Positions 51,781 to 61,446 of a stretch of DNA of 64,000 nucleotides are shown in pieces. Positions within the stretch are counted from its first letter, which is position 1; the number at the start of each line of letters is the position of its first letter. The position numbers were made by a program, and so were the translations under genes. The stretch lies in the NCBI GenBank assembly GCA_965221485.1, contig OZ244893.1, positions 434,001-498,000 of the forward strand, read 5' to 3'. The notes beneath the pieces were generated by a model. It made no database searches. It was given only the letters and a program-made list of their open reading frames with translations, and was not told the DNA's origin. The DNA is from JAJEBT01 sp965221485 (GTDB lineage Bacteria > Pseudomonadota > Alphaproteobacteria > MPNO01 > UBA830).

Positions 51781-53162
51781 CGAACTGTCTCCAGATCGAG
51801 CGCGGCTACCAGCTCCCGGAAGTGCTCGCCCCTGGCTCCGAAATCCTGATACTGGTCAAATGAAGCACAGGCCGGCGACAGCAGGACCACGGGCCGGGGA
51901 TGTCCCTCATTCTGTGCGCGCTGGCTGGCGGCTTTCAGGGCCATCTCGAGATGGCCGCAATTGGTGGTCGGGACACGCCCGTGCAGGAACTCTGCGAATG
52001 GCAGTGCGGCCTGTCCGATCAGGAAGGCATGTCGAACATTGTCCAGCCATGGAAGCGTGGGCCGGAGTCCGTCCTCCTTGGCCACGCCGCCGCATATCCA
52101 GTAGATGTCGCGATGGCTGGCCAATGCACAGGCCGTTGCGTCACCGTTGGTTGCCTTGGAATCATTGATATAAACGATGCCTCTCCGGGTAGACACCGTT
52201 TCCATCCGATGCGGCAGGCCGGAATAGGACGCAAATGCCGCTTCGATGGTGGCAGCAGAGACGCCAAGGCGCCGGGCCACAGACCAGGCGGCTGCGGCGT
52301 TTTGCCAGTTGTGCGGTCCCCCGAGCGCCGGCGCATTGCCAAGATCGCAACCGGTCCCGTCCCTGGTGTCCACCAGCTGTCCGTCAGATACGTAAACACC
52401 GTTTCTGATCCTTTGTGTTCCCGAGACAGCGCAGACATGCCAGGCGCCGGCTGCTGCGAGGTCAGAAAAGACCGCTCGCGATGGCGCATCGTCCACACCA
52501 ACAACAGCCAGCGGCTTCCGCTGCTGCGACGATATGCGGAATATGTGCCGCTTGGCCGCGATGTAGCCATCCATGTCACCATGCCGATCGAGATGGTCCG
52601 GTGTCAGGTTGAGAAGCACGGCCACATCAAAGCCGGCCTTCTGTGTAAGATCGAGCTGATAGGACGACAGTTCCAGAACGATCAGATCATCCGGATGGGG
52701 AGGCGCAAGGCCGAGTGCCGGAGGTCCCAGATTGCCGCCAACCTGCGATTGGCGGCCAGCATGACCAAGCACGTGATCGATCATCGCTGTGGTGGTTGAC
52801 TTGCCGTTGGTACCGGTCACGCCAATCAACGTGGCGTCGCTGCAGGCTTCGCAGAGAAGCTCGATATCCCCGATGATGTCGATTCCGGCCTGTCGGGCAA
52901 GGGTGACAACGGGGTGTGGAGCAGGGTGGGTCAGAGGCACGCCGGGTCCGAGGACAAGCGCTGAAAACCTGCTCCAGTCCGAGGTCGCAATGTCGTCGAG
53001 TGCTATCCCTTCGGCGGCGGCAAGGTTGCGCGCCTCTTCGTTGTCATCCCATGCCGTGACCCTGGCTCCGCCGGCCGTCAGCGCGTGCGCTGCGGATCGA
53101 CCGGAGGTCCCAAGTCCGAACACGGCAATATGCTCCGACGAACGTGTGGTCAGCGGAATCAT
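51777..53162 (-). CDS. murD: UDP-N-acetylmuramoyl-L-alanine--D-glutamate ligase
   Basis: Adds D-Glu to the peptide stem. From ATG 53162 it has 461 residues: AVFGLGTSGRSAAHAL near 14, the ATP loop GVTGTNGKSTTTAM near 114, LNLTPDHLDRHG near 185, and NDSKATNGDAT near 315. A GAGGTGATC site precedes the ATG, 11 bp after mraY. The frame is open 33 residues upstream without homology. Confidence 0.95.
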   Translation of the reverse strand: MIPLTTRSSEHIAVFGLGTSGRSAAHALTAGGARVTAWDDNEEARNLAAAEGIALDDIATSDWSRFSALVLGPGVPLTHPAPHPVVTLARQAGIDIIGDIELLCEACSDATLIGVTGTNGKSTTTAMIDHVLGHAGRQSQVGGNLGPPALGLAPPHPDDLIVLELSSYQLDLTQKAGFDVAVLLNLTPDHLDRHGDMDGYIAAKRHIFRISSQQRKPLAVVGVDDAPSRAVFSDLAAAGAWHVCAVSGTQRIRNGVYVSDGQLVDTRDGTGCDLGNAPALGGPHNWQNAAAAWSVARRLGVSAATIEAAFASYSGLPHRMETVSTRRGIVYINDSKATNGDATACALASHRDIYWICGGVAKEDGLRPTLPWLDNVRHAFLIGQAALPFAEFLHGRVPTTNCGHLEMALKAASQRAQNEGHPRPVVLLSPACASFDQYQDFGARGEHFRELVAALDLETVR

Positions 53163-53173
53163 GACGGAGCCGA

Positions 53174-54262
53174 TCACCTCAGCTTCAGGGTTGAAAGGCC
53201 GACCAGCGCCAGGATCAATGCAATGATCCAGAAGCGGATAACGATGGTCGACTCCGCCCATTGTTTCTGTTCGAAGTGATGGTGAAGCGGTGCCATTCGA
53301 AACACCCGGCGGCCGGTAAGTCGGTATGACACGACCTGTACGATCACGGACACGGTCTCGAGCACGAACAGGCCGCCAATGATGGCCAGTACGAATTCAT
53401 GTTTGGTGACGACACTCACGGCACCCAGTGCGCCACCGATCGAGAGAGAGCCGGTGTCCCCCATGAAAACCGTGGCCGGCGGTGCATTGAACCATAGAAA
53501 CCCGAGGCCGGCACCGACCAGCGCCCCGCAGAATACGGCGAGTTCACCGGCGCCCCGCACAAAATGGATTTGCAGATATCCGGAAAAAACGAAGTTGCCC
53601 GCCATGTACGCAATCAGGGCAAAGCACGCGGCTGCGATGATGGCCGGCATGATGGCCAGACCATCGAGACCGTCTGTCAGATTGACTGCGTTGGCGGTAC
53701 CGACCAGTACCAGCAGGGCCCATGGCAGAAACAACCAGCCCAGAGGGATCAGGACATCCTTCAGGAATGGTATTGCCAGTCCGGTCGAAAGCGGGGCCGC
53801 GGTCAGGTACTGGATGAGCAGTACCGAGACGAGGCCCACGATCCCGAGCCCCAGCAGCTTGATCCGGGCCGACAGTCCGCGAGAGGATCGTCGGGTGAGT
53901 TTGAGGTAATCGTCGCACAGGCCGATGGCGCCAAAGCCCAGGGTCACAAGAAGGACCGCCCATATGTATCCGTTGCTCAGGTCGGCCCAAAGCAGGGTTG
54001 CAACGCCCATCGCCAGGAGAATGAGAACGCCTCCCATGGTCGGCGTTCCCTTTTTCGAGATGAGATGAGAGGCGGGGCCGTCTTCCCGAATCGGTTGGCC
54101 CTCGCCCTGGTTTTTCCTCAGCCAGCGAATCACCATGGGTCCGAGGACGAAACTTACGAACAGGGCCGTCACCACGGCACCTCCCGTCCGCAGGGTGATA
54201 TAGCGGAACAGGTTCAGGGGACCGAATTCATCGGCAAGGGGGTAGAGGAGATTGTACAGCAT
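53174..54262 (-). CDS. mraY: Phospho-N-acetylmuramoyl-pentapeptide transferase
   Basis: Integral membrane enzyme that makes lipid I. The 362 residues have about ten helices and the family's loops: KKGTPTMGGVLIL near 70, DDYLKLTRRSSRGLSARIK near 118, NLTDGLDGLAIMP near 195, and the catalytic loop APLHHHFE near 328. Length is normal. It lies 11 bp after murF and 11 bp before murD. Confidence 0.96.
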   Translation of the reverse strand: MLYNLLYPLADEFGPLNLFRYITLRTGGAVVTALFVSFVLGPMVIRWLRKNQGEGQPIREDGPASHLISKKGTPTMGGVLILLAMGVATLLWADLSNGYIWAVLLVTLGFGAIGLCDDYLKLTRRSSRGLSARIKLLGLGIVGLVSVLLIQYLTAAPLSTGLAIPFLKDVLIPLGWLFLPWALLVLVGTANAVNLTDGLDGLAIMPAIIAAACFALIAYMAGNFVFSGYLQIHFVRGAGELAVFCGALVGAGLGFLWFNAPPATVFMGDTGSLSIGGALGAVSVVTKHEFVLAIIGGLFVLETVSVIVQVVSYRLTGRRVFRMAPLHHHFEQKQWAESTIVIRFWIIALILALVGLSTLKLR

Positions 54263-54273
54263 CTTCCCGGGGC

Positions 54274-55671
54274 TCAGCTCCGATCCGAAAGTAGGGTTTC
54301 GACCAGAGAGGTCAGTCCTATTCCGTGAGAGGCCTTGACGGTCACGATATCGCCCGGGGCCAGACTGTCAGAAACGAGCGGTGTCAACGCGTCGACATCA
54401 TCGGCCACACCACCAATGCGTTCCGGTCCGAGACGGCCTTCCAGCGCCCGGATTTCGCGGCCGGCAAGGAAAACAAGATCGATGCAGTTGCGTTCGATAT
54501 GGGTGCTTAGTCCGGCGTGCTCTTCCTGCGACCGCGATCCCAGCTCCAGCATGTCGCCGAGAACGGCAATCCGCCGACCGGTTTTCGCATCCATGCGACC
54601 AAGGGTCTCCAGGGCTGCCCGCATTGAGGCCGGGTTGGCATTGTAGCTGTCATCTATCAGGCGAATTGTGCCCGAGGCCCAGCGCAGCGTGTGAATGGAT
54701 CCGCGACCGGACAATGGCGGCATGGAGGCCAGGGCCGCTGCAGCTTCGCCCATGTCGGCTCCAAGCGCGGTAGTGGCGGCGAGGACGGCGAGCGCGTTCA
54801 CAGGCCAATGGACTCCGGGCAGCGCGATCCGGAAATCGATTGGAGTGTTGTGCCAGAACGCTGATACGCGTGTTCCGTCGCCGTGGGGCGAGGCAGCGGC
54901 GAGGCGCATGTCGGAGTCCGGATGGGATCCGAAACTCACGATCGTCCCGGCGCCCGCCCTGCGGGCGGCGTCTGCGAGAAGTCCATACTGGTCGCAGTTT
55001 CTCGGGATGATGGCGGTACCACCGTTCAGGCCGTGAAAGATTTCGGCCTTGGCGCGGGCAATGTCATCAAGGGAGTCAAAATGAGCCATATGGGCCGGTG
55101 CGATTGCTGTAATCACGGCGACATGGGGTCGGACGAGGCTGACAAGCGGTGTGATTTCGCCGGCATGGTTCATGCCGATCTCAAAAACGCCGTAGTCTGC
55201 ATCTCTCGGCATGCGTGCCAACGACAGGGGAACACCCCAGTGATTGTTGAAACTCTGTCGGCTTGCGCTGGTGAGCCCCTGGCGTTCCAGCACATGGGCG
55301 AGGGCCTCCTTGGTTCCCGTCTTGCCAACGCTTCCGGTAATGGCTGCAATCCTTGCCGGCGTGCGTTGTCGCGCAGCGGCGCCGAGGCGGCAGAGCGCCT
55401 TCATGGTGTCCCGGACCAGCAGGAGACTCCGGGATTCGTTGGTGGTTCCGTTTGGTGGGTCCGATACGAGGGCAGCAGCGGCACCGGATTGAAGTGCCTG
55501 ATCGACGAAGCAGTGGCCATCGAACCGGGGGCCGGCCAGCGCGACAAACAGATCGTCCTTGCGGACCGACCGCGAATCTATTGAAACACCGAACGCGTCC
55601 CACAACGAGGTGGCATGGCCGTTTACCGCAGCGGCCGCCTCGGCGGAGGACCAGAGTACGGGGCGGGTCAC
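54274..55671 (-). CDS. murF: UDP-MurNAc-tripeptide--D-Ala-D-Ala ligase
   Basis: Adds the D-Ala-D-Ala made by Ddl. The 465 residues show SIDSRSVRKDDLFVALAG near 30, the ATP loop ITGSVGKTGTKEALAHVL near 109, GMNHAGEI near 162, and DDSYNANPASMRAAL near 330. GTG 55671 overlaps the murE stop (GTGA). Confidence 0.95.
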   Translation of the reverse strand: MTRPVLWSSAEAAAAVNGHATSLWDAFGVSIDSRSVRKDDLFVALAGPRFDGHCFVDQALQSGAAAALVSDPPNGTTNESRSLLLVRDTMKALCRLGAAARQRTPARIAAITGSVGKTGTKEALAHVLERQGLTSASRQSFNNHWGVPLSLARMPRDADYGVFEIGMNHAGEITPLVSLVRPHVAVITAIAPAHMAHFDSLDDIARAKAEIFHGLNGGTAIIPRNCDQYGLLADAARRAGAGTIVSFGSHPDSDMRLAAASPHGDGTRVSAFWHNTPIDFRIALPGVHWPVNALAVLAATTALGADMGEAAAALASMPPLSGRGSIHTLRWASGTIRLIDDSYNANPASMRAALETLGRMDAKTGRRIAVLGDMLELGSRSQEEHAGLSTHIERNCIDLVFLAGREIRALEGRLGPERIGGVADDVDALTPLVSDSLAPGDIVTVKASHGIGLTSLVETLLSDRS

Positions 55672-57161
55672 AAGAGGTTTTTCCCTGTCGATCGGAGCGC
55701 ACCCCTCGCGACGTCGGCGTCATCGAATGGCAGGGTCCGATCACCCACGATCTGCCCGGTCTCGTGACCCTTTCCGGCTATCACAAGCACGTCTCCGTCC
55801 ACGAGCATTGTAACTGCTGTTTCAATGGCTTGGGCGCGGTCAGGGATTTCAAGAGCCTGTGGTGCACCGGCAAGGACTTCGGCCCGAATTGCGCGGGGGT
55901 CTTCGTTGCGCGGATTGTCGTCGGTCAACACGACCTCGTCGGCCATGCGCGACGCCACGCGGCCCATCAGGGGACGCTTGCCCGGGTCCCGGTCACCGCC
56001 GCAGCCGAATACGACAATAAGCCGCCCCGAGGTGTGGGGACGCAACGCCTGCAGTACGGCAGCGAGAGCGTCGGGTGTATGCGCGTAATCCACAAAAACA
56101 GAGGTCCGGGCGTGAACATGACTGATTCTCTGCAACCGCCCCGGTACGTCTGCGAGCTGTGTCAGGCTTTCGAGAGTGGCGTCCCGATCATCGCCGCAGG
56201 CGATAACGAGACCAGCCGCGCATACGACGTTTTCGATCTGGAAGCCATCGAGAAAGGGAAGGTCGAGGGTGATGTGTCGTCCGAAGGCTTCCAGTTCCAG
56301 CCGGGTCAGGGCTCCCCTTGGAGCGGTATTGAGGATCTTGAGATCGCGTCCCCTGCGGCCGTAGGACAGGACCGTTGCATGCGAAGCGGAGGCGACGGAG
56401 GAGAAGCGAGGACTGTCCGCGTTCAGGACGGCATATCCGCTATCCGCCAGAATGACGTCAAACAGGCGTAATTTGGCGGCAAAATAATCTTCCTCGCTGT
56501 CATGATAGTCGAGATGGTCGCGCGACAGGTTGGTGAAGGCGGCCGCCTTGAGGCGAACGCCGTCGAGACGCCGTTGCGATAGACCGTGGCTGGATGCCTC
56601 GATGACAGCATGCTGCGTTCCCTGAGCAGCCATGCAGGCGAGGTCGCGATGCAATGTGACCGGATCCGGCGTGGTCAGGCGCGGGCGCGTTGTTCCGTTC
56701 GGGAGCTGCAGGCCAAGGGTGCCGATGCTCGCGGCCTGATGGCCGAGGAGCGTCCAGAGCTGTCTCGTGAAATGGGCGACCGAGGTTTTCCCGTTGGTTC
56801 CGGTAACAGCGACAATCGAATGGGGCTGCGGCCGTGAGAAGGCTGCCGCCAAATGGGCCAGAGAGGCTCGAGGATCCGGCGATTCGATAAGGACCGCCTC
56901 GCTGTGATTGAGAGCGGTCCCCGGCGGAGCAAGCACTGCTCGTGCCCCGTTCCGGATGGCGTCTGGAATATAGGCCCGTCCATCCTGTTGTGTTCCCGGA
57001 AGGGCGGCAAACAGATATCCCGGCCGAACCTGCCGCGAGTCCGCTGTGAGTCCGGATACTTCCATGTCCGGAGTGGCGGTCGGCAAGGTTACCTTTTCCA
57101 TGACATCCTCAAGCAGATCAATGAGCTGCAAGGTTTTTTTCCCGCCAAAGGGGATGTCCAT
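55668..57161 (-). CDS. murE: UDP-MurNAc-L-Ala-D-Glu--meso-diaminopimelate ligase
   Basis: Adds the third amino acid of the stem. The 497 residues include LTADSRQVRPGYLFAALPG near 38, the ATP loop VTGTNGKTSVAHFT near 117, and TDDNPRNEDPRAI near 410; DNPR is the mark of enzymes that use meso-diaminopimelate, as expected for a Gram-negative wall. The start at 57161 lies 44 bp inside ftsI. TTG 57131 or ATG 57101 are alternatives; family members begin about where TTG 57131 would place it. Confidence 0.94.
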   Translation of the reverse strand: MDIPFGGKKTLQLIDLLEDVMEKVTLPTATPDMEVSGLTADSRQVRPGYLFAALPGTQQDGRAYIPDAIRNGARAVLAPPGTALNHSEAVLIESPDPRASLAHLAAAFSRPQPHSIVAVTGTNGKTSVAHFTRQLWTLLGHQAASIGTLGLQLPNGTTRPRLTTPDPVTLHRDLACMAAQGTQHAVIEASSHGLSQRRLDGVRLKAAAFTNLSRDHLDYHDSEEDYFAAKLRLFDVILADSGYAVLNADSPRFSSVASASHATVLSYGRRGRDLKILNTAPRGALTRLELEAFGRHITLDLPFLDGFQIENVVCAAGLVIACGDDRDATLESLTQLADVPGRLQRISHVHARTSVFVDYAHTPDALAAVLQALRPHTSGRLIVVFGCGGDRDPGKRPLMGRVASRMADEVVLTDDNPRNEDPRAIRAEVLAGAPQALEIPDRAQAIETAVTMLVDGDVLVIAGKGHETGQIVGDRTLPFDDADVARGALRSTGKNLL

Positions 57162-58833
57162 CCAGAGTTACGGCCATGGCTTTCCGCGCCTGTTCCGGAT
57201 CTTTCTCGGGAAAGACACCGAGGGCCGGTGCCATCCGCTCGATCACGGCCCTGACCACAGGAGCTGCGACCCATCCGCCGGTGGCGTAGCCGAATGTTTC
57301 GGGAATGCCCTTTGCCTCGTCCAGCATGGCCAGCACCACGTAACGAGGCCTGTGGCCGGGGAATATCGCCACAAAGGAGGACAGAAGGGATTTTTTGTTG
57401 TAGCGCCCGTCAACCTGTTTTTCAGCGGTGCCGGTCTTGCCGCCGACGAGATATCCCGGGACGGAGGCTTTCTTGCCGGTACCCTTTTCCACGACCAGGC
57501 GGAGAAGACGGCGCATGTGTTCGGATGTCCGGGCCGTAATGACACGCGAGCCGTCAGGAGGATCGGTGCTGTTGCGCCGCAACAGCGTCGGAGAACGGTA
57601 GAAGCCTCCATTGGTGACCGCGGCCACTCCGGCTGTCAGGTGCAGTGGACTGACGGCGATTCCGTGGCCAAAGGCGATGGTCATTGTGTTGACCGATTTC
57701 CACCTCCGGGGAGACAGGGGATACCCTACTTCGGACAGCTCGATATCGACGCGCTTCATCATGCCGAGACGCGACAGGAACGATTGATGGTTGTCTATTC
57801 CCACGGCAAGCGCCATTTTTGCGCTGCCAATATTTGACGAATACACAAAGATTTCAGGAACCTGCAGCCAACGTTTTTGCGCGTGGAAATCCCTGATCCG
57901 CTGTCGATTGATCTGTATGGGCTTTCTGGCATCGAACCTCTGGCTGATCTTGACCGAGCCACTGTCGAGCGCCATGGCAGTGGTGAAAATCTTGAAGGTT
58001 GATCCCATTTCGTAGACACCGAGAGAGGTGCGGTTGAACTGCAGGTCCGGGGTAACGTCCCGGGACTGATTGGGATCGAAGTCGGGCAGGGAGACCATCG
58101 CGATGATTTCCCCGTTATTCGCGTCCATGATCAGTCCGGCGCCCCCGATGGCACTGAACTTTTGCATGGCCTTCTGCAGTTCGTGTCTCAGGGCATATTG
58201 CGCCCTGATATCAATGGACAGGGTCAGGTCATTGCCGCTTTTCGACAGGTCTTCGTTGAAATGCCTCTCGATGCCGGCCAGTCCGCGGCCGTCAATGTCG
58301 GTGAAACCGACGACATGGGCTGCGAGCGGACCGTGGGGATAAACGCGCCGCACCTCGCGATGAAACGCAAGAGAAGGGAGCCCGAGACGGTTGACTTCAT
58401 ATTGCTGGCGTGGCGAGAGATGGCGGTAGATCCAGACGAACCGGGTATTCCGTGAGAGTCGTGCCTCGATCTTCCTGGCATCGAGACCGGGAAGCGCTTT
58501 TGCCAGTTTCCGGGCGACGTCACCGGGATTGTCGATTTGACGCGGATTGGCGGAAAGGGAGAGGGTGTCAAGGCTTGTGGCCAAGAGCACTCCGTTGCGG
58601 TCGACAATGTCGCGTCGTTCGGATCCATGCGCGTTGCTGTTTTCCGTAATCTGGATGTGCCGCTTTCCGGGGGATTCGTGCAGGACTGACAGTTCGATGA
58701 CCCGAAGGCCGATCAGAGCGAACATGGAAACCATGACGGTACCGGCAAGGATCAGCCGGTTACGGCCGGTATCCAGAAGCGGTTTCCGGGTCACCGCAGG
58801 TTCGCTCGGGCGCGATGAATCAGGGGCCATCAT
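57118..58833 (-). CDS. ftsI: Penicillin-binding protein 3 (divisome transpeptidase)
   Basis: Class B PBP that cross-links septal peptidoglycan with FtsW. The 571 residues have one membrane anchor near 28-50, RRDIVDRNGVLLATSL near 73, and the transpeptidase domain with STFK (Ser278, Lys281), SSN (332-334) and KTG (Lys466). ATGATG at its start overlaps the ftsL stop. Confidence 0.96.
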   Translation of the reverse strand: MMAPDSSRPSEPAVTRKPLLDTGRNRLILAGTVMVSMFALIGLRVIELSVLHESPGKRHIQITENSNAHGSERRDIVDRNGVLLATSLDTLSLSANPRQIDNPGDVARKLAKALPGLDARKIEARLSRNTRFVWIYRHLSPRQQYEVNRLGLPSLAFHREVRRVYPHGPLAAHVVGFTDIDGRGLAGIERHFNEDLSKSGNDLTLSIDIRAQYALRHELQKAMQKFSAIGGAGLIMDANNGEIIAMVSLPDFDPNQSRDVTPDLQFNRTSLGVYEMGSTFKIFTTAMALDSGSVKISQRFDARKPIQINRQRIRDFHAQKRWLQVPEIFVYSSNIGSAKMALAVGIDNHQSFLSRLGMMKRVDIELSEVGYPLSPRRWKSVNTMTIAFGHGIAVSPLHLTAGVAAVTNGGFYRSPTLLRRNSTDPPDGSRVITARTSEHMRRLLRLVVEKGTGKKASVPGYLVGGKTGTAEKQVDGRYNKKSLLSSFVAIFPGHRPRYVVLAMLDEAKGIPETFGYATGGWVAAPVVRAVIERMAPALGVFPEKDPEQARKAMAVTLDGHPLWREKNLAAH

Positions 58834-59288
58834 CTGTCATCCCCGAGGTCGGTCAGGATCTTGTTGAGCCAGGAATGGTCGTTTGACGGGAAAGTTGCCG
58901 TCGACCGGGATCGTGGCGGCTTGCGCAATCTGGGGGGCGTATCATGTGCTGATGGTGTGTCCGCTGGCGTCTTGACCCGGACAACAGGCGATCTGGCCGC
59001 ATCGCTCGGCGGCGTGGTGCGCTTGACGAATGTATCCAGTCTCACATATTGGCTGGACGACGCCGGGGCCATGCCAAGATGGTCCTGGATCATCGCTTCG
59101 ATGCGGTCCGGACGATTCAGATAACTCCACTCCGCATCAAGCATCTTGATCGCGGTCCTGCCGGTGGCGATTTCCTGCTGGACGCTGTGAAGCCTGTTCT
59201 CAAGGCGCTGGACCCGCTCCTTGACGAGAAATACGCCGCTGACGGCGGCAACACCAAGGAGAGTCCAGATGAGAGGCGACCGGCGCAT
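58830..59288 (-). CDS. ftsL: Cell division protein FtsL
   Basis: Bitopic divisome protein. The 152 residues have one membrane helix at about 7-22 and a coiled coil (KERVQRLENRLHSVQQEIATGRTAIKMLDAEWSYLNRPDRIE, residues 23-65). A proline- and serine-rich tail of about 80 residues follows that is longer than in most FtsL. Position between rsmH and ftsI makes the call firm even though sequence is poorly conserved. Start 4 bp after rsmH. Confidence 0.85.
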   Translation of the reverse strand: MRRSPLIWTLLGVAAVSGVFLVKERVQRLENRLHSVQQEIATGRTAIKMLDAEWSYLNRPDRIEAMIQDHLGMAPASSSQYVRLDTFVKRTTPPSDAARSPVVRVKTPADTPSAHDTPPRLRKPPRSRSTATFPSNDHSWLNKILTDLGDDR

Positions 59289-59292
59289 GTCC

Positions 59293-60258
59293 TCACCCCT
59301 GTGTCGGAGGTGAGAGGAGGGTTGACATGCGCTCGGCCGCCCGCAGCCGGGCCGATCGTGCTCGCGGATTGCGCGTAATTTCTTCTGTTGTGGGTTTCAA
59401 TACGCTGCGTCCGAGCTCTCGAAATGTTGGTGGCTGTGGCGAGAGCCGAAGGGACGGAGCGTGCCGCGAGGCAGTGGGTCTTCGACCAGACCGGTCGCGC
59501 AGGAAACGCTTGACTATTGTATCTTCCAGAGAATGAAAAGAAATGACGGCGAGACGGCCGCCAGGTGCGAGAATGTTCTCGGCGGCGCTCAGGCCGCGTT
59601 CCAGTTCCTCGAGTTCGCGATTGATACAGATGCGAATGGCCTGAAACGTCCGTGTTGCGGGATCGATTCGGGAATTCCGTGATGTCTTGACCGCATTGCG
59701 TACGATCGCGGCAAGTTGCCCCGTCGTGGTGATGGGTTCTCTGGTCCGGGCGGCGACGATCGCGCGTGCCACCCGTCGGGACTGCCGTTCTCCACCAAGG
59801 CGGAACAGGATATCAGCCAGCTCGAGTTCGCTGCATTCGTTGACTAGGTCCTGCGCCGACCTTCCGCACCGTTCCTGGCGCATGTCGAGAGGCCCGTCGA
59901 GGCGAAAACTGAAGCCGCGTTCAGGGCTGTCCAGTTGCATCGAGGAGACACCGAGATCGAATGTGATACCGTCAACAGGGCCCGTCAGCTGGTCGGCGAA
60001 GAGCGTATCCATGTCACCGAAGCGCCCCTCCGCGACTGTGAGCCTTGCGTCGTAATGCTGGATCAGGCGCCTGGCCTGACGGATGGCGTCGGGATCCCTG
60101 TCAATGCCCCACACCCTGCAGTTGGCGGCTTCGAGGATGGCTCTGCCATGGCCGCCGCCTCCGAACGTGCCGTCGATATAGTTGCCCTCATCACGCGGCG
60201 CGAGTACCGCGAGGACCTCATTCACCATAACCGGTTCATGGGTGACGGGGGGGTTCAT
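59293..60258 (-). CDS. rsmH: 16S rRNA (cytosine1402-N4)-methyltransferase
   Basis: SAM-dependent methyltransferase of 321 residues (also called mraW). It shows HEPVMVNEVLAVLAPR at the start, the SAM loop DGTFGGGGHGRAIL near 30, DLGVSSMQLDSPERGFSF near 101, and the typical ISFHSLEDTIVKRFLRD near 245. ATG 60258 overlaps the mraZ stop (ATGA). Confidence 0.96.
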   Translation of the reverse strand: MNPPVTHEPVMVNEVLAVLAPRDEGNYIDGTFGGGGHGRAILEAANCRVWGIDRDPDAIRQARRLIQHYDARLTVAEGRFGDMDTLFADQLTGPVDGITFDLGVSSMQLDSPERGFSFRLDGPLDMRQERCGRSAQDLVNECSELELADILFRLGGERQSRRVARAIVAARTREPITTTGQLAAIVRNAVKTSRNSRIDPATRTFQAIRICINRELEELERGLSAAENILAPGGRLAVISFHSLEDTIVKRFLRDRSGRRPTASRHAPSLRLSPQPPTFRELGRSVLKPTTEEITRNPRARSARLRAAERMSTLLSPPTQG

Positions 60259-60740
60259 TGCGGTTCCCCGCGATGGATGACGGTTCGCAACGCTTCCGCC
60301 TCGTCGGCCACGCGCTCGTACTCTGCGTCATTTTGCGGAGACCGGATTTCAAAATGATCGCCGACTCCGACAAAGACAGCGGCGTCCGTGATGCCAGCGC
60401 GTTCACACAGCCGGCTCGACAGGACAATCCGGCCTTCCTTGTCGAAGGTCATTTCGTGCGACCGCCTCATGATTCTCTCGATATTCCTGTCATGGGAACT
60501 GCCCGCGAGAATCTGGCTGAATTCGCCCCGTTCCAGGGATCGCTCCCGGTGGCGGCTGATGACGAGATCGATGTCGGCGCGCGGCAGGCAAATCAGTCGT
60601 ACCGGCATGTCGTCGACGGACGGGTAGGCGACCAGGCTTCCCTTTGCGGTGGTGTCCAGTTCCTTCCGAAAGGCGGCAGGCACCGAAACCCGGCCCTTGG
60701 GATCAACGCCTTTTTCGTATGTGGAAATGAACGAAGCCAC
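60255..60740 (-). CDS. mraZ: Transcriptional regulator MraZ
   Basis: SpoVT/AbrB-like DNA-binding protein that autoregulates the dcw cluster. From GTG 60740 it has 161 residues starting FISTYEKGVDPKGRVSVPAAFR, where other MraZ proteins begin. The second DxxR-type repeat is FDKEGRIVLSSRLCERAGI near 98. An upstream ATG at 60794 would add 18 basic residues with little ribosome site; GTG 60740 is preceded by GAGGGAAAGG, about a dozen bases off. Four operator-like repeats lie upstream. Confidence 0.9.
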   Translation of the reverse strand: MASFISTYEKGVDPKGRVSVPAAFRKELDTTAKGSLVAYPSVDDMPVRLICLPRADIDLVISRHRERSLERGEFSQILAGSSHDRNIERIMRRSHEMTFDKEGRIVLSSRLCERAGITDAAVFVGVGDHFEIRSPQNDAEYERVADEAEALRTVIHRGEPQ

Positions 60741-60811
60741 GTTTGGCCTGCCTTTCCCTCGCCCCCGGAATGCCGAGATTGCCTCTCTCGGCATGACCTT
60801 GAAGCTTATGA

Positions 60812-60851
60812 TTGGAAAAACTTGGGAGTCAATGGAAATTTTTGGAAAAAA
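60812..60851 (-). promoter_or_regulatory. MraZ-binding repeats (four 10-bp units)
   Basis: On the plus strand four consecutive decamers share TGG(A/G)A at the same phase: TTGGAAAAAC (60812-60821), TTGGGAGTCA (60822-60831), ATGGAAATTT (60832-60841), TTGGAAAAAA (60842-60851). Spacing is exactly one helical turn. E. coli MraZ binds TGGGN direct repeats separated by 5 nt, the same geometry. The A/T-rich DNA beyond (60852-60900) probably holds the promoter. The repeats read on the strand opposite to mraZ transcription. Confidence 0.65.
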
Positions 60852-61000
60852 TCGACATTTAATAAATATTTCGTGGTTGAAAGGACGGCAAAGTCACAAA
60901 AAACAGGGGTAAATACCGAACATGGTCTTTATGGCGGGCGGATTCGGATCTACAGGCGAATCAGTGTGCGCGTGATCGAATCCACACAAAGGGGATAAAC

Positions 61001-61392
61001 GGCCAGACGGTCTGTAAGCCGGGTTCTGTACCCGCAGGGCGGGTGATGGCCATTCATCTGGGACGTTCGTTACCGAACGCCTCGTGCAACCTACCCGAGC
61101 GGAAGCGCGGAAACCCGCTCGCGGACCTGGTCCGCTGACCGCCCCTATTCGGTCTTGCTCCCGGTGGGGTTTACCTTGCCATCACCGTTACCGGTAACGC
61201 GGTGCGCTCTTACCGCACCTTTTCACCCTTGCCGGTCCCACATATGTGAAACCGGCGGTTTCTTTTCTGTGGCACTTTCCCTGGGGTCGCCCCCGCCGGG
61301 GGTTACCCGGCACCGTGTTTCCGTGGAGCCCGGACTTTCCTCTCCCCGACGGATTTCTCCATTGCCAGGGAGCGGCCATCCGACCGTCTGAC
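61001..61392 (-). ncRNA. rnpB: RNase P RNA (bacterial class A)
   Basis: The catalytic RNA of RNase P. Conserved elements are seen in minus-strand order: a 5' stem CAGACGGTC pairing with the 3' GACCGTCTG (P1), GAGGAAAGTCCGGGCTCC near the 5' end, GGTAAACCCCACC, GACCGAATAGGGG in the middle, and GTTCGGTAACGAACG then AACCCGGCTTACAGACC near the 3' end. Ends are set by P1 and may be off by several bases. Next to mraZ, as in many alphaproteobacteria. Confidence 0.92.
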
Positions 61393-61446
61393 AGGAACAA
61401 ACTGGTATGGGTTACGCTCCGGGTCAAGGCCGCCCGTGCGGCCCGA

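Noticed and set aside
56088..56099. DnaA-box-like TAATCCACA in murE
   Set aside because: A single imperfect match within coding sequence, no cluster or AT-rich region: not an origin.
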